Notes: generated by a model from the letters alone, not told the origin. Shown: positions 1 to 8,518, counted from the stretch's first letter. The stretch: 64,000 nt of DNA from WHSW01 sp963740055 (GCA_963740055.1 CAVUCL010000001.1:372001-436000); one strand, 5' to 3'. Numbers and translations are program-made.

Positions 1-139
1 CGCGCAAGCGCTCGAGCTCGCGCTCGAGACCGCGCCCGAGGTACAACAGGCGCAGCAGCTCCTGGCGCTGGGGCCTGGTCAGCGGCGTCCCGGTCAGCAG
101 GGTGCCGTTGCCGGCGCTGATCTGATCGATCCCGTTCAT
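1..139 (-). CDS. Unidentified protein, N-terminal fragment (runs off left edge)
   Basis: Reading the minus strand from an ATG at 139, the frame stays open to the window edge, giving 46 residues that begin MNGIDQISAGNGTLLTG and continue with an arginine/leucine/glutamate-rich helix (residues about 20-46). It lies downstream of pdhC in the same direction, separated by a 175-bp gap in which I see no feature, so it may be a separate unit. The helix loosely resembles the first helix of TPP-dependent E1 alpha subunits, but too little is visible to name it. That the frame is coding is likely; function is unknown. Confidence 0.45.
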   Translation of the reverse strand, partial: MNGIDQISAGNGTLLTGTPLTRPQRQELLRLLYLGRGLERELERLR

Positions 140-314
140 CTGCGCGCAGCGTCGATGGGTCCTACATCGGCACGCAGGCGCGCAGCGATCTCTCGCGCCC
201 CGATAGCCGGACGTTCGGCTTAGGGGCTGGCACCCCGTCGCGAATGAGTGCGATCGATCATCCGGACCGGGGAGGCCCGCGCTCGCTCAGCCCGCCGCGC
301 TCACAGCGCGCCCG

Positions 315-1616
315 TCAGAGCGCCAGTCCGAGCGGCTCGGTGAGCAGCGCTCTGATCCGGGCGAGGAACTCGGCGCCGTCGGCGCCGTAGAGGATCCGGT
401 GGTCGCAGGCGAGGGTGACGCCCATCGTCCTCCCGGCGACCAGCTCGCCGTCGCGGACGACCGGTGCCTCGGTGATCGCGCCGACGGCGAGGATCGCCGC
501 CTGCGGCGCGTTGATCACCGCGTGGAAGTTGGAGACCCCGTACATGCCCAGGTTCGAGACGGTGAACGTTCCCCCGGAGAGCTCGGGCGGGGTGATCGTG
601 CCCTCGCGCACCTTCGCCGCGAGCTCGCGCGACTCGGTCGCGATCGCCCCCAGCCCCTTGCGGTCGGCGTCGAAGATCGTCGGGACGACGAGCGCGTCCT
701 GGCCGGCGACGGCGATCCCGACGTTGACGCGCTCGTAGAGCTCGAAGCGACCGTCGCGATAGGCGCCGTTGGCGCGCGGGAAATCGCGCAGCGCGAGCGC
801 GCACGCCTTGACCACCATGTCGTTGAACGACGGCACCACGTCGTCCTCGCCGGCCGCGGCCTTGAGCCGCGCGCGCCCGTCCCAGGCGGCGCTCATGTCG
901 ACCTCGGCCTGGAGGTAGAAGTGCGGCGCGGTCGCCTTCGACTCCGCCATCCGCCGGCTCACGGTCTGCTGGAGCTTGGTCAGCTCGACCGTCTGTACCG
1001 CTCCCTTCGCGGTCGCCGGCGATGGCGGCGCCGTCGAGGCCCGTGCCGGCGCCGCGGTGGGTGCCTCGGGCTCGGCGCCGGGCTCGGCGCCCTCGACGTC
1101 GGCCTTGATGATCCGCCCACCGGGCCCCGAGCCGCTGAGCGCGGCGAGGTCGACGCCCCGCTCGCGCGCGATCCGGCGCGCGAGCGGGCTCGCCTTCACC
1201 CGCCCGTCCTGCCCAACGTCGCGCGTTCCCTCCTCAGGGGAGGACTCGGCGACGTTCGCCGCCTCCGGGGGCGCCGCGGCGGCCTCGGGCTCGGGCTTCT
1301 CGGTTTCGTCCGCGGCCTCGTCCTGCTCCCTGCTCCCTGCTCCCTGCGCGCCGTCCCCTGCGTCCTGCTTCACCTCGCCTGGCTCCCCGAGGCGCGCGAT
1401 CACCTCGCCGATCGGCAGCGTGTCGCCCTCGCCGGCGACGATCTCGATCAGGGTCCCGGCGGCGTCGGACTCAAACACCATGTTCGCCTTGTCGGTCTCG
1501 ATCTCGACCAGCTCCTCGCCGAGCGCGACCTCGTCGCCGACCGCCTTCATCCACTTCAGCACCGTCCCCTCCTCCATCGAGTCGGACAGCCGCGGCATCA
1601 CGATCTCCTCGGGCAT
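315..1616 (-). CDS. pdhC: Pyruvate dehydrogenase E2, dihydrolipoamide acetyltransferase
   Basis: Transfers the acetyl group from lipoamide to CoA and forms the core of the pyruvate dehydrogenase complex. The 433-aa product has one lipoyl domain (about 1-80) with the lipoylated lysine in ETDKAN (K43), an acidic Ala/Glu/Pro linker (about 80-140), an E3/E1-binding domain (about 140-178, ending GPGGRIIKADVEG) and a catalytic domain from about 210. The catalytic histidine lies in DHRILYGADG (H406); the Asp of the classical HxxxDG motif is Tyr (Y410), as also seen in plastid-type E2 proteins. The start ATG overlaps the pdhB stop (ATGA), so the genes are translationally coupled. The linker includes a tandem GGGAGCAG-type repeat. 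Family identity is certain; acetyl rather than branched-chain specificity is inferred from the neighbours. Confidence 0.93.
   Translation of the reverse strand: MPEEIVMPRLSDSMEEGTVLKWMKAVGDEVALGEELVEIETDKANMVFESDAAGTLIEIVAGEGDTLPIGEVIARLGEPGEVKQDAGDGAQGAGSREQDEAADETEKPEPEAAAAPPEAANVAESSPEEGTRDVGQDGRVKASPLARRIARERGVDLAALSGSGPGGRIIKADVEGAEPGAEPEAPTAAPARASTAPPSPATAKGAVQTVELTKLQQTVSRRMAESKATAPHFYLQAEVDMSAAWDGRARLKAAAGEDDVVPSFNDMVVKACALALRDFPRANGAYRDGRFELYERVNVGIAVAGQDALVVPTIFDADRKGLGAIATESRELAAKVREGTITPPELSGGTFTVSNLGMYGVSNFHAVINAPQAAILAVGAITEAPVVRDGELVAGRTMGVTLACDHRILYGADGAEFLARIRALLTEPLGLAL
1323..1347. repeat. Tandem CTGCTCC short repeat inside pdhC linker
   Basis: Three consecutive CTGCTCC units lie within the region encoding the E2 interdomain linker (read on the coding strand as GCAGGGAGCAGGGAG, giving GAGSREQ). 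The same word occurs in the N-terminal extension of thiG at 8727-8755. Both copies fall in probably disordered protein segments. Confidence 0.6.
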
Positions 1617-2605
1617 CAGCGCGCTCCCTCGGTGCTCGCGAGCGCGGCGCTGATGACGTGCTCGGCATGGGGGATCGCCGACTGTTCGAGGCGCTTCGAG
1701 TACGGCATCGGCACGTCGGCGCCGGTGACCCGCTGCACCGGGGCGTCGAGATGGTCGAAGGCCTGCTCGGTGACGAGCGCGGCGAGGTTGGCGCCGACGC
1801 CCCCGTGTGGCCAGCCCTCCTCGACGATCACCAGCCGGTTGGTCTTGCGCACCGATTCGAGGATCGTGTCGAGGTCGAGCGGGCGCAGCGTCCTCGGGTC
1901 GATCACCTCGGCCTCGATCCCGTGCTCGTTGGCGAGCGTCTTCGCCGCCTGCTCGGCGATGTGCGCCATCCGCAGGATCCCGACCACGGTCACGTCGCCG
2001 CCCTCACGGCGGATCGAGGCCTTGCCGAACTCGAGCACGTGGTCGTCGTCGGCGGGAACGTCGCCGCGGGCACCGTAGAGGCTCTCGTGCTCGATGAAGA
2101 CCACCGGGTTGTCGTCGCGGATCGCGGCCTTCAGCAGGCCCTTGCCGTCGGCGGGCGTCGACGGGCAGGCGACCAGCAATCCCGGGATCTGCAGGTACAT
2201 CGCCTCGAAGCTGTGCGAGTGCGTCGGCCCGAGCTGATGGCCGCCGCCGCCCGGCATCCGGATCACCATCGGCACCCGTGCCTGGCCGTTGAACATGTAC
2301 GGGATCGCGGCGGCGTGGTTGATGATCTGATCGAAGGCGAGCAGCGAGAAGTTGACGGTCATCAGCTCGACCACGGGGCGCAGGCCGCCCATCGCCGAGC
2401 CGACGCCGATGCCGACGATCGTGTTCTCGGAGATCGGGGTGTCGCGGACCCGCTTCTCGCCGAACTCGTCGAGCAGGCCCTCGGTGACCTTGAACGCGCC
2501 CTGGAACACGGCGACGTCCTCACCCATCACGTAGACGTTCTCATCGCGGCGCATCTCCTCGGCCATCGCGTCGCGCAGGGCCTCCCTCATTCGGAGGGGC
2601 GGCAT
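1616..2605 (-). CDS. pdhB: Pyruvate dehydrogenase E1 beta subunit
   Basis: With E1 alpha it decarboxylates pyruvate and acetylates the E2 lipoyl group. The 329-aa product starts MPPLRMREALRDAMAEEM and has the family hallmarks VYVMGEDVAVFQGAFKVTEGL near the N terminus, DTPISENTIVGIGVGSAMGG (about residues 55-75) and the C-terminal transketolase domain with VIDPRTLRPLDLDTI and EEGWPHGGVGANLAA. An in-frame extension upstream would overlap pdhA coding sequence, so the ATG at 2605, which overlaps the pdhA stop as ATGA, is the chosen start. It is the second gene of the pdhA-pdhB-pdhC string and coupled at both ends. Length fits the family. Confidence 0.94.
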   Translation of the reverse strand: MPPLRMREALRDAMAEEMRRDENVYVMGEDVAVFQGAFKVTEGLLDEFGEKRVRDTPISENTIVGIGVGSAMGGLRPVVELMTVNFSLLAFDQIINHAAAIPYMFNGQARVPMVIRMPGGGGHQLGPTHSHSFEAMYLQIPGLLVACPSTPADGKGLLKAAIRDDNPVVFIEHESLYGARGDVPADDDHVLEFGKASIRREGGDVTVVGILRMAHIAEQAAKTLANEHGIEAEVIDPRTLRPLDLDTILESVRKTNRLVIVEEGWPHGGVGANLAALVTEQAFDHLDAPVQRVTGADVPMPYSKRLEQSAIPHAEHVISAALASTEGAR

Positions 2606-3897
2606 CAGGACTCGTCCTCCCCCGGCTCGCCCTCGCCGCGATCCTCGAGAGCATCGCGCGCCGTCTCCTCCGCTTCGCGTCCGGGGATGTCGCGGTTCTC
2701 CGAGTCCTCCTGGGCAACGTCGCTCGGACCGGGCGCGCTGGCGGCCTGGCCGCCGTACGCGGCGCCGGCCTCGGCGAGCTTCTTCGCCTCGCCCTCGAGC
2801 CGCTCGCCCTCGCGCTCTCCCGGGAACGGGCTCGGCGCCCGCTCGTCGACCGCGTACCAGCCCGGGTCGCCGACGACGTAGAGGTTGTCGTAGAGGGTGT
2901 CGAGCGGTGGCTCCGGGGACGCGTCGGCGAACTCCACCGCGGCGAGGATCCGCTCCTCGATCCGCTCGCGCATCTCGTCGCGGGCACCGTCCGCGAGCAC
3001 CCCGTCGGCCTCGAGCCGGTCGGCGAAGGCCTCGATCGGGTCCTTCTTGCGCCACTCCTCGACCTCCTCCTTGGTCCGGTAGACCTCGGGGTCGGCGGCC
3101 GAGTGGCCGCGGTAGCGGTAGGTGAACGCCTCGACCATCGTCGGGCGCCGCTCCTCGCGCGCGAGGCGGACGTGCTCGGCGACCGTCTCGCGCATCGCGA
3201 GCACGTCCATCCCGTCCGCCCGCACCCCGGGCACGCCGAGGCCCTCGGCCTTCTTCGAGAAGTCGGTGACCGCGGAGTGGCGCTCGACCGCGGTGCCCAT
3301 CCCGTAGAGGTTGTTCTCGAGGATGAAGACCACCGGCAGGCGCCAGAGCGCGGCGAGGTTCATCGTCTCGCCGAAGTTGCCCGTGTTCGAGGCGCCGTCG
3401 CCGAACATGCAGACGGTGACGTCGTCGGCGCCGGTGTAGTCGGAGGCGAGACCGAGTCCGGCGGCGAGCGGCAGGTTGCCGCCGACGATCCCGTAGCCGC
3501 CCATGAACCGGCGTTCGCGGTCGAACACGTGCATCGACCCGCCGCGCCCGCCGGAGGTCCCGTCGACGCGCCCGAAGAGCTCGGCCATCACCCGCTCGGG
3601 GCCGGTGCCGCGGGCGATCGCGTGGCCGTGGGTGCGGTAGGTCCCGATCAGGTAGTCGCCCGGGCGCATCGCCGCGACGGTGCCGACGATCGTCGCCTCC
3701 TCGCCGATCGCGAGGTGCAGGAACCCGCCCGCCTTCGCACGCTGGTACTGGCGCCCCGCCTCCTCCTCGAAGCGGCGGATCAGGGCCATCGTCTCGAGCA
3801 GCTCGAGGCAGACCTCGGGCTCGGGAAGCGGGCGGCGCGTCGCCGGCACGCCGTCGGCCGAGCGCTCATCTGCCGTCTTCACCGTCTCCTCTGGCAC
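2605..3897 (-). CDS. pdhA: Pyruvate dehydrogenase E1 alpha subunit with acidic C-terminal tail
   Basis: TPP-dependent decarboxylase subunit. The TPP/metal motif starts at GDGASNTGNFGETMN (G166) and closes with NN at 195-196; the regulatory loop RYRGHSAADPEVYR follows near 264. The catalytic part ends near residue 340, and about 80-90 further residues are Glu/Ala/Arg-rich and probably disordered, which is unusual for this subunit. The tail includes PGREAEE, encoded by a short repeat at 2667-2686 that also occurs in grpE. The annotated start is GTG at 3897; an in-frame GTG at 3882, preceded by GAGGAG, is an alternative start. The gene is coupled to pdhB by ATGA. Its proximity to the thiamine genes fits the cofactor need. 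Confidence 0.92.
   Translation of the reverse strand: MPEETVKTADERSADGVPATRRPLPEPEVCLELLETMALIRRFEEEAGRQYQRAKAGGFLHLAIGEEATIVGTVAAMRPGDYLIGTYRTHGHAIARGTGPERVMAELFGRVDGTSGGRGGSMHVFDRERRFMGGYGIVGGNLPLAAGLGLASDYTGADDVTVCMFGDGASNTGNFGETMNLAALWRLPVVFILENNLYGMGTAVERHSAVTDFSKKAEGLGVPGVRADGMDVLAMRETVAEHVRLAREERRPTMVEAFTYRYRGHSAADPEVYRTKEEVEEWRKKDPIEAFADRLEADGVLADGARDEMRERIEERILAAVEFADASPEPPLDTLYDNLYVVGDPGWYAVDERAPSPFPGEREGERLEGEAKKLAEAGAAYGGQAASAPGPSDVAQEDSENRDIPGREAEETARDALEDRGEGEPGEDES
2667..2686. repeat. Intragenic 20-bp interspersed repeat, copy in pdhA
   Basis: The string CCTCCGCTTCGCGTCCGGGG is identical, base for base, to 51842-51861 in grpE, and 18-19 bp of it recur at 45181-45199 in a glycosyltransferase gene and (minus-strand sense) inside the intergenic copies at 31140-31203 and 32281-32344. 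In pdhA and grpE it is read in the same frame and gives PGREAEE. Confidence 0.75.
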
Positions 3898-3945
3898 CCG
3901 CTGGCAACATAGCTCAATGGTCTCGCGACCCCGGCGAGGCCGCGA

Positions 3946-4536
3946 TCAGCGTGCGGCCGCGGCGGCGGCGTCCTCGAGCCGGTCGTCGCCCCAGAAGACC
4001 TCGCCCTCGACGACGACGGCGGGGACGCCGCTGACCCCGAGGTCGCCCGCGCGCTCGGTCGCCTCGCGCAGGCGGGCCTTGATCGCGTCGCGGCGGATCG
4101 CCGCCTCCAGCGACCGCGGGTGGAGCTCCGACGCGGCCGCGGCGATGAACACGTTCTCGAGCTCGGACAGGTCGCGGCCGGCGGCGAACGCCTGGCGAAA
4201 TGCCGCAAGCGAGAACGAGACCGTGCGCCCGATCTCCTTCGCGAAGGTGGCGGCGCGCATCGCCGCGAGCCCGTCTCCGGGCCATGGCTCGGGCCAGCGG
4301 ATCGGCGGCAGGCCGTAGGCGGCACCGCGGCGCTCGACCTCGCGCATCCCGCGTTCGCGGCCCGGTCCCCGCGCCCACGAGTCGCGACCGAAGCGCCGGA
4401 ACAGGCCGCCGAGCAGGATCGGCTGCCATTCGGGAGTCGCGGCGCCGGCATCGGTGAAGACGCGGTCGATGCGCTCCGCGGCGAGGTAGGCGTAGGGCGA
4501 GCCGAGGTCGTAGAAGAAGACCGGACCGGAGCTCAT
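3946..4536 (-). CDS. DsbA-fold protein, 2-hydroxychromene-2-carboxylate isomerase-like
   Basis: 196-aa thioredoxin-fold protein of the HCCA isomerase/GST-kappa/DsbA group. It opens with FFYDLGSPYAYLAAERI (residues 7-23), the usual family start, and has the cis-proline loop SGVPAVVVEG (about 173-182) followed by FWGDDRLED. There is no CxxC, so it is unlikely to be a disulfide oxidoreductase; the family uses glutathione or a similar thiol for isomerisation or conjugation. It lies between lpdA and pdhA on the same strand, 22 bp after lpdA and about 48 bp before pdhA, so it is probably co-transcribed with the dehydrogenase genes. The substrate cannot be inferred from the sequence. Confidence 0.82.
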   Translation of the reverse strand: MSSGPVFFYDLGSPYAYLAAERIDRVFTDAGAATPEWQPILLGGLFRRFGRDSWARGPGRERGMREVERRGAAYGLPPIRWPEPWPGDGLAAMRAATFAKEIGRTVSFSLAAFRQAFAAGRDLSELENVFIAAAASELHPRSLEAAIRRDAIKARLREATERAGDLGVSGVPAVVVEGEVFWGDDRLEDAAAAAAR

Positions 4537-4558
4537 CGGTCGAGCCCGGAGCCGGTCC

Positions 4559-5926
4559 CTACTGATGGATCGCCCAGCCGTCGACCGCGCGGGCGGCGTC
4601 GAGCACGGCCTCGGAGATCGTCGGGTGGGCGTGGATGATCCGCGCCAGCTCCTGGTAGCCGCCCTCGAGCGCGATCGTGTCGACGAGCTCCGCGATCATG
4701 TCGCAGGCGCGGTTGCCGACCACGTGAGCGCCGAGGATCTCGCCGTACTCGCCGTCGACGACCAGCTTCACGATCCCGTCGCGGTCTTCGTAGACGGCGG
4801 AGGCGCCGACGCCGCCGAGCTTCATCTTCCCGACCTTGACCTCCTTGCCGGCGTCCTTCGCCTGCTGCTCGGTCATCCCGACGCTGGCGACCTGCGGATG
4901 GCAGAAGGTCGCCCCGGGGACGAGCTCGGGATCGACCGGGTGCGTCGGCGCCCCGGCGATCGTCTCCGCGACCACGATCCCCTCCTCCTGGGCCTTGTGG
5001 GCGAGCGCGGGCCCGCGGACGAGGTCGCCGATCGCGTACACCTTCTCGTTCGAGGTCCGCTGGTACTCGTCGATCGCGACCCGGCCGGAGTCGTCGAGCT
5101 CGACCTTCGCCGCGTCGAGCCCGAGCCCCTCGGTGTCGGGCTTGCGCCCGCCCGCGATGCAGAGGTAGTCGACCTCGATCGCCTGCTCGCCGACCTTCGC
5201 CTTGACCGACTTCGAGCCTGCCTCGACGTCGGAGATCGGGGTCCCGGTGATCATCTGCATGCCCTGCTTCTTGAACACCCGCTCGACCACGCGAGCGACG
5301 TCCTTGTCCTCGGCGGGGAGGATCTGGTCCAGCATCTCGATCAGGGTCACCTCGGTCCCGTAGCGGACGTAGGCGGAGGCGATCTCGGCACCCGAGGCGC
5401 CGGCCCCGACGACGGCGATCCGCTTCGGCTGCTCGGGCAGCGACCACGCCCCCCAGGTGTCGACGACCCGGTCCGAGAACTCGACCCCGGGGATCGCCAT
5501 CGCGACCGAGCCGGTTGCGAGCACGACCGCGCCCGCCTCGTAGGTCTCGCCGCCGACGGCGACGTCGCCCTCGGCGGTCAGCGAACCCTCGCCCTCGATC
5601 ACGGTGACCTTGTTCTTGTCCCAGAGCATCTTCACCCCGCCCGAGAGTCCCTCCGAGACCTTCGCCCGGCGCTCGGCGAGCGCCTTCCAGTCGAGCGCGG
5701 CGCCCTTGACCGCGAGCCCGAGCTCGGCCGAGTTCTGCGCGTGATCGAGCAGCTCGGCCGTGTGCAGCATCGTCTTCGCCGGGATGCAGGCGTAGTTGAG
5801 GCAGCGCCCGCCGGCCTTGTCGCGCTCGACGACCGCGGTCTTCTTCCCCAGCTGCGCGGCGCGAATCGCCGCGTGGTAGCCGCCGGGACCGCCTCCGATC
5901 ACGATCACCTCGTAGGAATCCGCCAT
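4559..5926 (-). CDS. lpdA: Dihydrolipoamide dehydrogenase (E3)
   Basis: FAD- and NAD-dependent enzyme that reoxidises dihydrolipoamide in 2-oxoacid dehydrogenase complexes. The 455-aa product has the FAD motif GGGPGG (11-16), redox-active cysteines C42 and C47 in GGRCLNYACIPAK, an NAD-binding glycine motif VVGAGASGAEIA (about 173), the second FAD motif YAIGDLVRG and the C-terminal His-Glu dyad in HPTISE (about 434-439). Length is normal. It is the first gene of the minus-strand pyruvate dehydrogenase group, preceded by about 50 bp of non-coding sequence. Related flavin disulfide reductases are excluded by the E3-type active-site spacing and the context. Confidence 0.94.
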   Translation of the reverse strand: MADSYEVIVIGGGPGGYHAAIRAAQLGKKTAVVERDKAGGRCLNYACIPAKTMLHTAELLDHAQNSAELGLAVKGAALDWKALAERRAKVSEGLSGGVKMLWDKNKVTVIEGEGSLTAEGDVAVGGETYEAGAVVLATGSVAMAIPGVEFSDRVVDTWGAWSLPEQPKRIAVVGAGASGAEIASAYVRYGTEVTLIEMLDQILPAEDKDVARVVERVFKKQGMQMITGTPISDVEAGSKSVKAKVGEQAIEVDYLCIAGGRKPDTEGLGLDAAKVELDDSGRVAIDEYQRTSNEKVYAIGDLVRGPALAHKAQEEGIVVAETIAGAPTHPVDPELVPGATFCHPQVASVGMTEQQAKDAGKEVKVGKMKLGGVGASAVYEDRDGIVKLVVDGEYGEILGAHVVGNRACDMIAELVDTIALEGGYQELARIIHAHPTISEAVLDAARAVDGWAIHQ

Positions 5927-5978
5927 GCACCCGACTCTATAGAACGGCTCGCGAGCGCCAGCCGGCCGGCGGCGGCCT

Positions 5979-6536
5979 TCAGCCGGCGCCGGGGCGCTGC
6001 GGCATCTGGATTCGCGCCATCGCCTTGATCATGAAATAGAACAGGGCGCCGGCACCGGCCACGAGCACTGTGGTTCCCAGCGCACTGACCCATGAGGTCG
6101 CGGTGACCAGGCCGAGCGAGCCGAGGATGAGAACGAAGACCAAGAGCGCCTGGAAGCCGAGCACCGCCCAGTACCGCGCCCGCCACATCCCCCAGGCCAT
6201 CACCCCCATGAGCACGACCACAGCGAGCACCGAGGCGAGCGGCGCCTCGTCGGAGCCCTGCTCGATCCCGTCGCTGCCGACCTTGGTCACCTCGACCCCG
6301 GCCACGTAGCCGATCACGCTCGAGACCGCGACCGCCGCCGCGATCACCGCTCCGATCGTGACCACGAGCGGGCGCTCACCCGCCTCGAGCGGCTCGAGCC
6401 GCTCGCGAACCGCCCGGTTGCGCTCCTCGCTGCGCACCGCCATCGCCGCCCGGCGCTCGGCCTGCGACTCGCGCCGCTCGCTGCTGCGCTGCTTTCGCTT
6501 CTGGCGCTGGGCTCGCTTGCGTTCGCGATCGGCCAT
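5979..6536 (-). CDS. Hypothetical membrane protein with basic N-terminal region
   Basis: 185-aa protein of unknown function. Residues 1-45 are strongly basic and helical (RKRAQRQKRKQRSSERRESQ), followed by about four hydrophobic segments: around 58-80, 100-115, 118-140 and 145-165. The ATG at 6536 was chosen because the frame upstream has no family-like sequence. It ends about 50 bp beyond the start of lpdA and starts 23 bp downstream of the thiE stop on the same strand, so it may be read from the thiE promoter. No enzymatic motif is visible. The charged cytoplasmic tail plus transmembrane bundle is all that can be said. Confidence 0.7.
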   Translation of the reverse strand: MADRERKRAQRQKRKQRSSERRESQAERRAAMAVRSEERNRAVRERLEPLEAGERPLVVTIGAVIAAAVAVSSVIGYVAGVEVTKVGSDGIEQGSDEAPLASVLAVVVLMGVMAWGMWRARYWAVLGFQALLVFVLILGSLGLVTATSWVSALGTTVLVAGAGALFYFMIKAMARIQMPQRPGAG

Positions 6537-6559
6537 CGGGGCTGAATCTAGGGACTTCT

Positions 6560-7261
6560 CTACTCCGCGACCCCGGCGCGCAGCTCGCGCGCGGCCGCCT
6601 CGGGGTCGGCGGCGTCGCGGATCGCGCGCACGACGACGATCCGGCGCGCGCCGGCAGCGGTCACCTGGCCGAGGTTGGCGGCGTCGATGCCGCCGATCGC
6701 GAACCACGGCACCTCGGTGCCCGCGCCCGCGGCGTGTGCGATCAGCTCCAGTCCCGCCGCCGGGCGCCCGCGCTTCGTCGGCGTCTCCCAGACCGGCCCG
6801 GCGCTGATCTGGTCCGGGCGCTCGCCGGCGGGTGCGCCGGCGGTGGCGTCGAACTGCGCCGCGTCGTGGGTCGAGCGCCCGACCAGCGCGCCCGGACCGG
6901 CGGCGGCGCGCGCCTCGGCGACTGTGCCGTCGTCCTGGCCGACGTGGACCCCGTCGGCGCCGCAGGCCTCGACCAGGTCCGGGCGGTCGTTGAGGAAGAA
7001 GAGCGCGCCGTGCTCGGAAGCCGCGCGCGCGAACGGGACCGCGAACGCGATCAGCTCCTCGGCGCAGCGAGGCGCCTTCTCGCGCAGCTGGATCACGTCG
7101 ACACCGCCGCGCAGCGCCGCGTCGAGCAGCGGCGCCGGGTCGGTGCCGCCCGGCTGGGCCTCGCAGACGAAGTACAGGCGGGCGGCGGCGAGCCGGCGCC
7201 GGCGGGTCTCGAGGAGCTCGTCGGGCCGTTGGTTCGTCGCCTGGCGGGCTTCGTCGGCCAT
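6560..7261 (-). CDS. thiE: Thiamine phosphate synthase
   Basis: Joins HMP pyrophosphate and thiazole phosphate to give thiamine phosphate. The 233-aa TIM-barrel product shows the family signatures VDVIQLREK (about 50), FLNDRPDLVEACGADGVHVG with following QDD, AGPVWETPTKRG and VPWFAIGGID near the C terminus. The ATG at 7261 gives a 25-residue leader before the first barrel strand. The gene diverges from thiO, and only 24 bp separate its start from the TPP riboswitch serving the opposite strand, so its own promoter must lie within the DNA encoding that riboswitch. There is no second riboswitch in thiE orientation. Confidence 0.93.
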   Translation of the reverse strand: MADEARQATNQRPDELLETRRRRLAAARLYFVCEAQPGGTDPAPLLDAALRGGVDVIQLREKAPRCAEELIAFAVPFARAASEHGALFFLNDRPDLVEACGADGVHVGQDDGTVAEARAAAGPGALVGRSTHDAAQFDATAGAPAGERPDQISAGPVWETPTKRGRPAAGLELIAHAAGAGTEVPWFAIGGIDAANLGQVTAAGARRIVVVRAIRDAADPEAAARELRAGVAE

Positions 7262-7285
7262 CGGGGGAGTATCGTGAACGTGGAA

Positions 7286-7372
7286 CGGGAGCCCGATCCA
7301 AGTTGGGCTGAGAGGGCGGCGACGGGCCGCCGACCGTCTGAACCTGATCCGGGTAATTCCGGCGCAGGGAGA
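7286..7372 (+). promoter_or_regulatory. TPP (thi-box) riboswitch upstream of thiOSG
   Basis: The thi-box landmarks appear in order: CGGGAGCCC at the 5' side, GGGCTGAGAGGG in the pyrimidine-sensing arm, a GC-rich variable stem (GCGGC/GCCGC), then CTGAACCTGATCCGGGTAAT and CCGGCGCAGGGA, the pyrophosphate-sensing arm. The ribosome-binding site of thiO (GAGAGGAG, 7393-7400) follows about 20 nt later, which favours control of translation initiation, though no explicit sequestering stem was worked out. Confidence 0.95.
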
Positions 7373-7405
7373 GGCCGAGGTCCGCCCGCCCCGAGAGGAG
7401 CAGCC

Positions 7406-8518
7406 GTGACCGCGACACACGAAGAGCAACTCGACGCGATCATCGTCGGCGCCGGCGTGATCGGGCTCGCCTGCGCCTGGCGCGCCGCGAGCCGCGGGCT
7501 GCGAGTCGTCGTGGTCGAGCGCGACCGGCCGGGCGCCGGCGCCTCCGACGTCGCCGCCGGGATGCTCGCTCCCGTGGGCGAGGCGAGCTGGGGCGAGGAC
7601 CGGCTGCTCGAGCTCGCGCTCGAGTCGCATCGGCTCTGGCCCGGGTTCGCCGCCGAGCTCGCCGCGGCGAGCGGGCGCGAGGTCGGCCTGCTCGAGCTCG
7701 GAGCGCTGCACGTCGCGCTCGATCGCGACGAGGCGGCGGAGCTGCGGCGCCAGTTCGAGCTCATGCGCGCCCGCGACCTCGCCGCGGAGTGGATGCGGGC
7801 GGGCCGGGCGCGCGAGCTCGAGCCCGGGCTCGGAGCGGCGACCGCCGCGGTGCTCGCGCCCGCCGACGCCGCCGTCGATCCGCGGGCCCTGTTGCCGGCG
7901 CTCGCCGGGGCGTTCGAGTCGGCGGGCGGCGCGATCGTCGCCGGCGAGGTGACCGGCGGGTTGTTCGAGGACGAGCGGCTGACCGGCGTGCGGACCGCGG
8001 ACGGGCGCGAGCTCCGCGCCACGACCACGGTCCTCGCCGCCGGCGCCTGGTCCGGGGCCGGCTGGCTGCCGGAGCGCGCGCGGCCGCCGATCCGACCGGT
8101 CAAGGGCCAGATCCTGACCCTCCGCGGCCCCGCGTCGACGCCGGTCTGCGAGCGGATCGTGGTCACCGAGCGCGTCTACCTCGTCCCCCGCGGGGACGGG
8201 CGGCTGATCGTCGGCGCGACCTCGGAGGAACGCGGATTCGAGACCACGGTCACCGCCGGAGGCGTCCACGAGCTGCTGCGCGAGGCCTACCGGGTGCTCC
8301 CCGAAGTCGCCGAGCTCGAGCTGATCGAGGCGAGCGCCGGCCTGCGCCCGGCGACGCCCGACAACGCGCCCCTGATCGGACCCGGCGAGATCCCCGGCCT
8401 GGCGCTCGCGACCGGCCACTTTCGCAACGGGATCCTGCTCGCCCCGGTGACCGCCGAGCGAATCGCGGCGCTGCTCGGCGAGCCGGCGGCGCGCCCGGCC
8501 GAGGCGGCGCGACGATGA
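7406..8518 (+). CDS. thiO: Glycine oxidase ThiO
   Basis: FAD-dependent oxidase that makes the iminoglycine needed for the thiazole ring of thiamine in organisms lacking ThiH. The 370-aa product begins with an FAD Rossmann motif IIVGAGVIGLACAWRA (from residue 12), has VDPRALLPAL in the substrate domain, GQILTLRGP and the C-terminal GLRPATPDNAPLIG loop with LATGHFRNGILLAPVTA. The GTG at 7406 has the ribosome-binding site GAGAGGAG 5 nt upstream. The stop overlaps the thiS start as ATGA. The gene is under the TPP riboswitch at 7286-7372. Confidence 0.94.
   Translation: MTATHEEQLDAIIVGAGVIGLACAWRAASRGLRVVVVERDRPGAGASDVAAGMLAPVGEASWGEDRLLELALESHRLWPGFAAELAAASGREVGLLELGALHVALDRDEAAELRRQFELMRARDLAAEWMRAGRARELEPGLGAATAAVLAPADAAVDPRALLPALAGAFESAGGAIVAGEVTGGLFEDERLTGVRTADGRELRATTTVLAAGAWSGAGWLPERARPPIRPVKGQILTLRGPASTPVCERIVVTERVYLVPRGDGRLIVGATSEERGFETTVTAGGVHELLREAYRVLPEVAELELIEASAGLRPATPDNAPLIGPGEIPGLALATGHFRNGILLAPVTAERIAALLGEPAARPAEAARR

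Noticed and set aside
140..314. Possible small RNA or gene in the gap upstream of the left-edge ORF
   Set aside because: No open frame with a start and ribosome-binding site, no clear hairpin with T-run and no tRNA-like structure seen.
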